A stretch of 6,518 bases of DNA from Oscillospiraceae bacterium. GTDB lineage: Bacteria; Bacillota; Clostridia; Oscillospirales; Oscillospiraceae. The notes below the pieces were generated by a model. It ran no database searches and was not told the DNA's origin. It saw only the letters and a program-made list of their open reading frames with translations. The translations under genes were made by a program, and so were the position numbers. How positions within the stretch are numbered: the first letter of the stretch is position 1; every line of letters begins with the position of its first letter. The DNA is taken from the NCBI GenBank assembly GCA_017521875.1, contig JAFXBH010000044.1:1-6518 (forward strand). The letters run 5' to 3'. This document shows, piece after piece, positions 5,252-6,518 of the stretch.

Positions 5252-6518
5252 ATGGAAAACATATATGCAAATATCGCCGCTAGAACAGGCGGCAATATCT
5301 ATCTTGGCGTGGTGGGTCCGGTACGGACAGGTAAATCCACATTAATCAAAAGAATCATGGAACAGATGGTCATTCCTAATATTCAAGATCCCTATTGCAA
5401 AGAAAGAGCCAAGGACGAACTTCCCCAAAGTGGGTCCGGAAAGACAATTATGACCAGTGAGCCAAAATTTGTTCCGGAAGATGCTGTTGAAATTTCACCT
5501 GACGGCACAACCCGTCTTTCGGTGCGTATGATCGACTCTGTTGGTTATATGATCGAAGGTGCTGTAGGCGCCGAGGAGGACGGAGCCCCCAGAATGGTGG
5601 CCACGCCATGGTATGACTATGAGATTCCCATGACCGATGCTGCAGAACTGGGAACGAAAAAAGTAATGGACGAACACTGTACCATTGGCTTGGTAGTTAC
5701 TACCGATGGTACTATAACCGATATTCCCCGAAGTGATTATATCGAAGGTGAAAGACGGGCAATCACAGATATGCAAAATACCGGGAAACCATTTATCGTT
5801 ATTATTAACAGTCAACACCCGACAGACGATTTGGCAATTTCTGTAAAGAGGTACATCAAAGAAACATATGGCGTTGATGGTATCATTGCAGATTGTCAAG
5901 CCATGTCTTGTGACGATATCAACGATATGTTCCAACAACTTCTGTATAGTTTCCCTATGCAGATGTTATGTGTGCAATTCCCTCGATGGATGGACGCACT
6001 GGATACTGATCACAGTGTAAAATCTGCCTTGTACCAGGCACTCACTTCTCATTTCGGTGAAATTAAAACCCTGGCACAGGCTAAGGATGTTCTCTGTAAA
6101 TTAAAAGAACTGGATTCCGTCAGGGAGTTTAGCCTGACCAGTATGGATCTTGCTAAAGGAACTGTATATTGTTCCATTATCTTCCCAGAATCTTTATTCT
6201 ATGAGATTATAAGCAGCAAAACCAACATACAAATTGATGATGAAAGCCAACTGTTCCGTCTTTTAACTGAATTTTCTGCAATGAAAGAGGAATATGACAA
6301 AATTGCCGATGCCCTTTCCTCAGTAAAAGCAACAGGTTATGGCATCGTTATGCCGAATGCAACAGATATGTCTCTACAGACACCGGAAGTTGTGAAGAAG
6401 GGCGGTGCTTATGGTGTAAAGTTAAAAGCTGGCGCCCCGTCCATTCATATGATTCGTGTAGATATCGATACAGAGATCAGTCCGATGGTGGGCGGAGAAC
6501 AGCAATCTCAGGATTTGA
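5252..6518 (+). CDS. spoIVA: Stage IV sporulation protein A, spore-coat morphogenetic ATPase (3' truncated by window edge)
   Basis: SpoIVA is made in the mother cell, binds the forespore surface with SpoVM, and hydrolyses ATP to polymerise into the basement layer on which the spore coat is built; it also affects cortex formation. The first 422 residues are visible, starting MENIYANIAARTGG, and the frame is open at the edge. The B. subtilis protein is 492 residues, so about 70 C-terminal residues, the part that contacts the membrane and SpoVM, lie outside. The TRAFAC-like nucleotide domain occupies about 1-235: Walker A GPVRTGKST (22-30) with Lys28 (B. subtilis Lys30), Walker B Asp95 in MIDSVGY, the sensor segment GKTIMTSEPKF (63-73), and TPWYDYEIP (118-126). 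The middle domain is less conserved, while 340-410 is again highly conserved (TGYGIVMP, LKAGAPSIHMI). The second residue of the sensor pair is Ser69 where B. subtilis has Thr71. The start is set by GGAGG six bases before the ATG. It is transcribed divergently from the topoisomerase operon. Confidence 0.97.
   Translation, partial: MENIYANIAARTGGNIYLGVVGPVRTGKSTLIKRIMEQMVIPNIQDPYCKERAKDELPQSGSGKTIMTSEPKFVPEDAVEISPDGTTRLSVRMIDSVGYMIEGAVGAEEDGAPRMVATPWYDYEIPMTDAAELGTKKVMDEHCTIGLVVTTDGTITDIPRSDYIEGERRAITDMQNTGKPFIVIINSQHPTDDLAISVKRYIKETYGVDGIIADCQAMSCDDINDMFQQLLYSFPMQMLCVQFPRWMDALDTDHSVKSALYQALTSHFGEIKTLAQAKDVLCKLKELDSVREFSLTSMDLAKGTVYCSIIFPESLFYEIISSKTNIQIDDESQLFRLLTEFSAMKEEYDKIADALSSVKATGYGIVMPNATDMSLQTPEVVKKGGAYGVKLKAGAPSIHMIRVDIDTEISPMVGGEQQSQDL

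Noticed and set aside
5163..5345. 60-residue open frame on the plus strand ahead of spoIVA
   Set aside because: It begins upstream of the predicted SigE promoter elements, runs out of frame into spoIVA, and lacks a plausible ribosome binding site.
5495..5938. 147-residue open frame on the minus strand
   Set aside because: It is antisense to conserved SpoIVA sequence and shows no family resemblance or start signal.
6510..6518. Terminal TGA as the spoIVA stop codon
   Set aside because: In frame, the window ends GAT TTG A, so this TGA is out of frame and the gene continues past the edge.

Overview
The window suggests an endospore-forming member of the Firmicutes, most likely class Clostridia. 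The evidence is a clear spoIVA gene (SpoIVA is found in endospore formers), strong AGGAG/GGAGG ribosome binding sites, a textbook SigA-type promoter, and a divergent type IIA topoisomerase of the kind I associate with clostridial genomes. Genus and species cannot be read from the sequence.

Layout. From 5080 down to 1 on the minus strand lies a tight three-gene cluster: a topoisomerase B subunit (3098-5080), the matching A subunit (836-3085), and a YitT-family membrane protein (1-827, last few residues off the left edge). Gaps are 12 and 8 bases, and in both junctions the upstream stop codon is embedded in the next gene's Shine-Dalgarno sequence. A 171-bp divergent control region (5081-5251) carries a consensus vegetative promoter facing left and a very likely SigE (mother-cell) promoter facing right. 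The right-hand gene, spoIVA (5252 to the right edge), is cut at residue 422 of about 492.

How the genes work together. The B subunit (ATPase plus TOPRIM) and the A subunit (DNA cleavage and wrapping) should form an A2B2 topoisomerase that passes one duplex through another, for chromosome decatenation or supercoil control. Both subunits keep the catalytic residues but differ from ordinary gyrase/topo IV at several normally conserved sites, which is the most notable feature of the window. YitT is probably just co-transcribed; no mechanistic link to the topoisomerase is visible. spoIVA is functionally separate: its ATPase product polymerises on the forespore surface as the spore-coat basement layer. 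I found no mobile element, CRISPR array, tRNA/rRNA or phage gene. Apart from the divergent control region, the window is almost fully coding.
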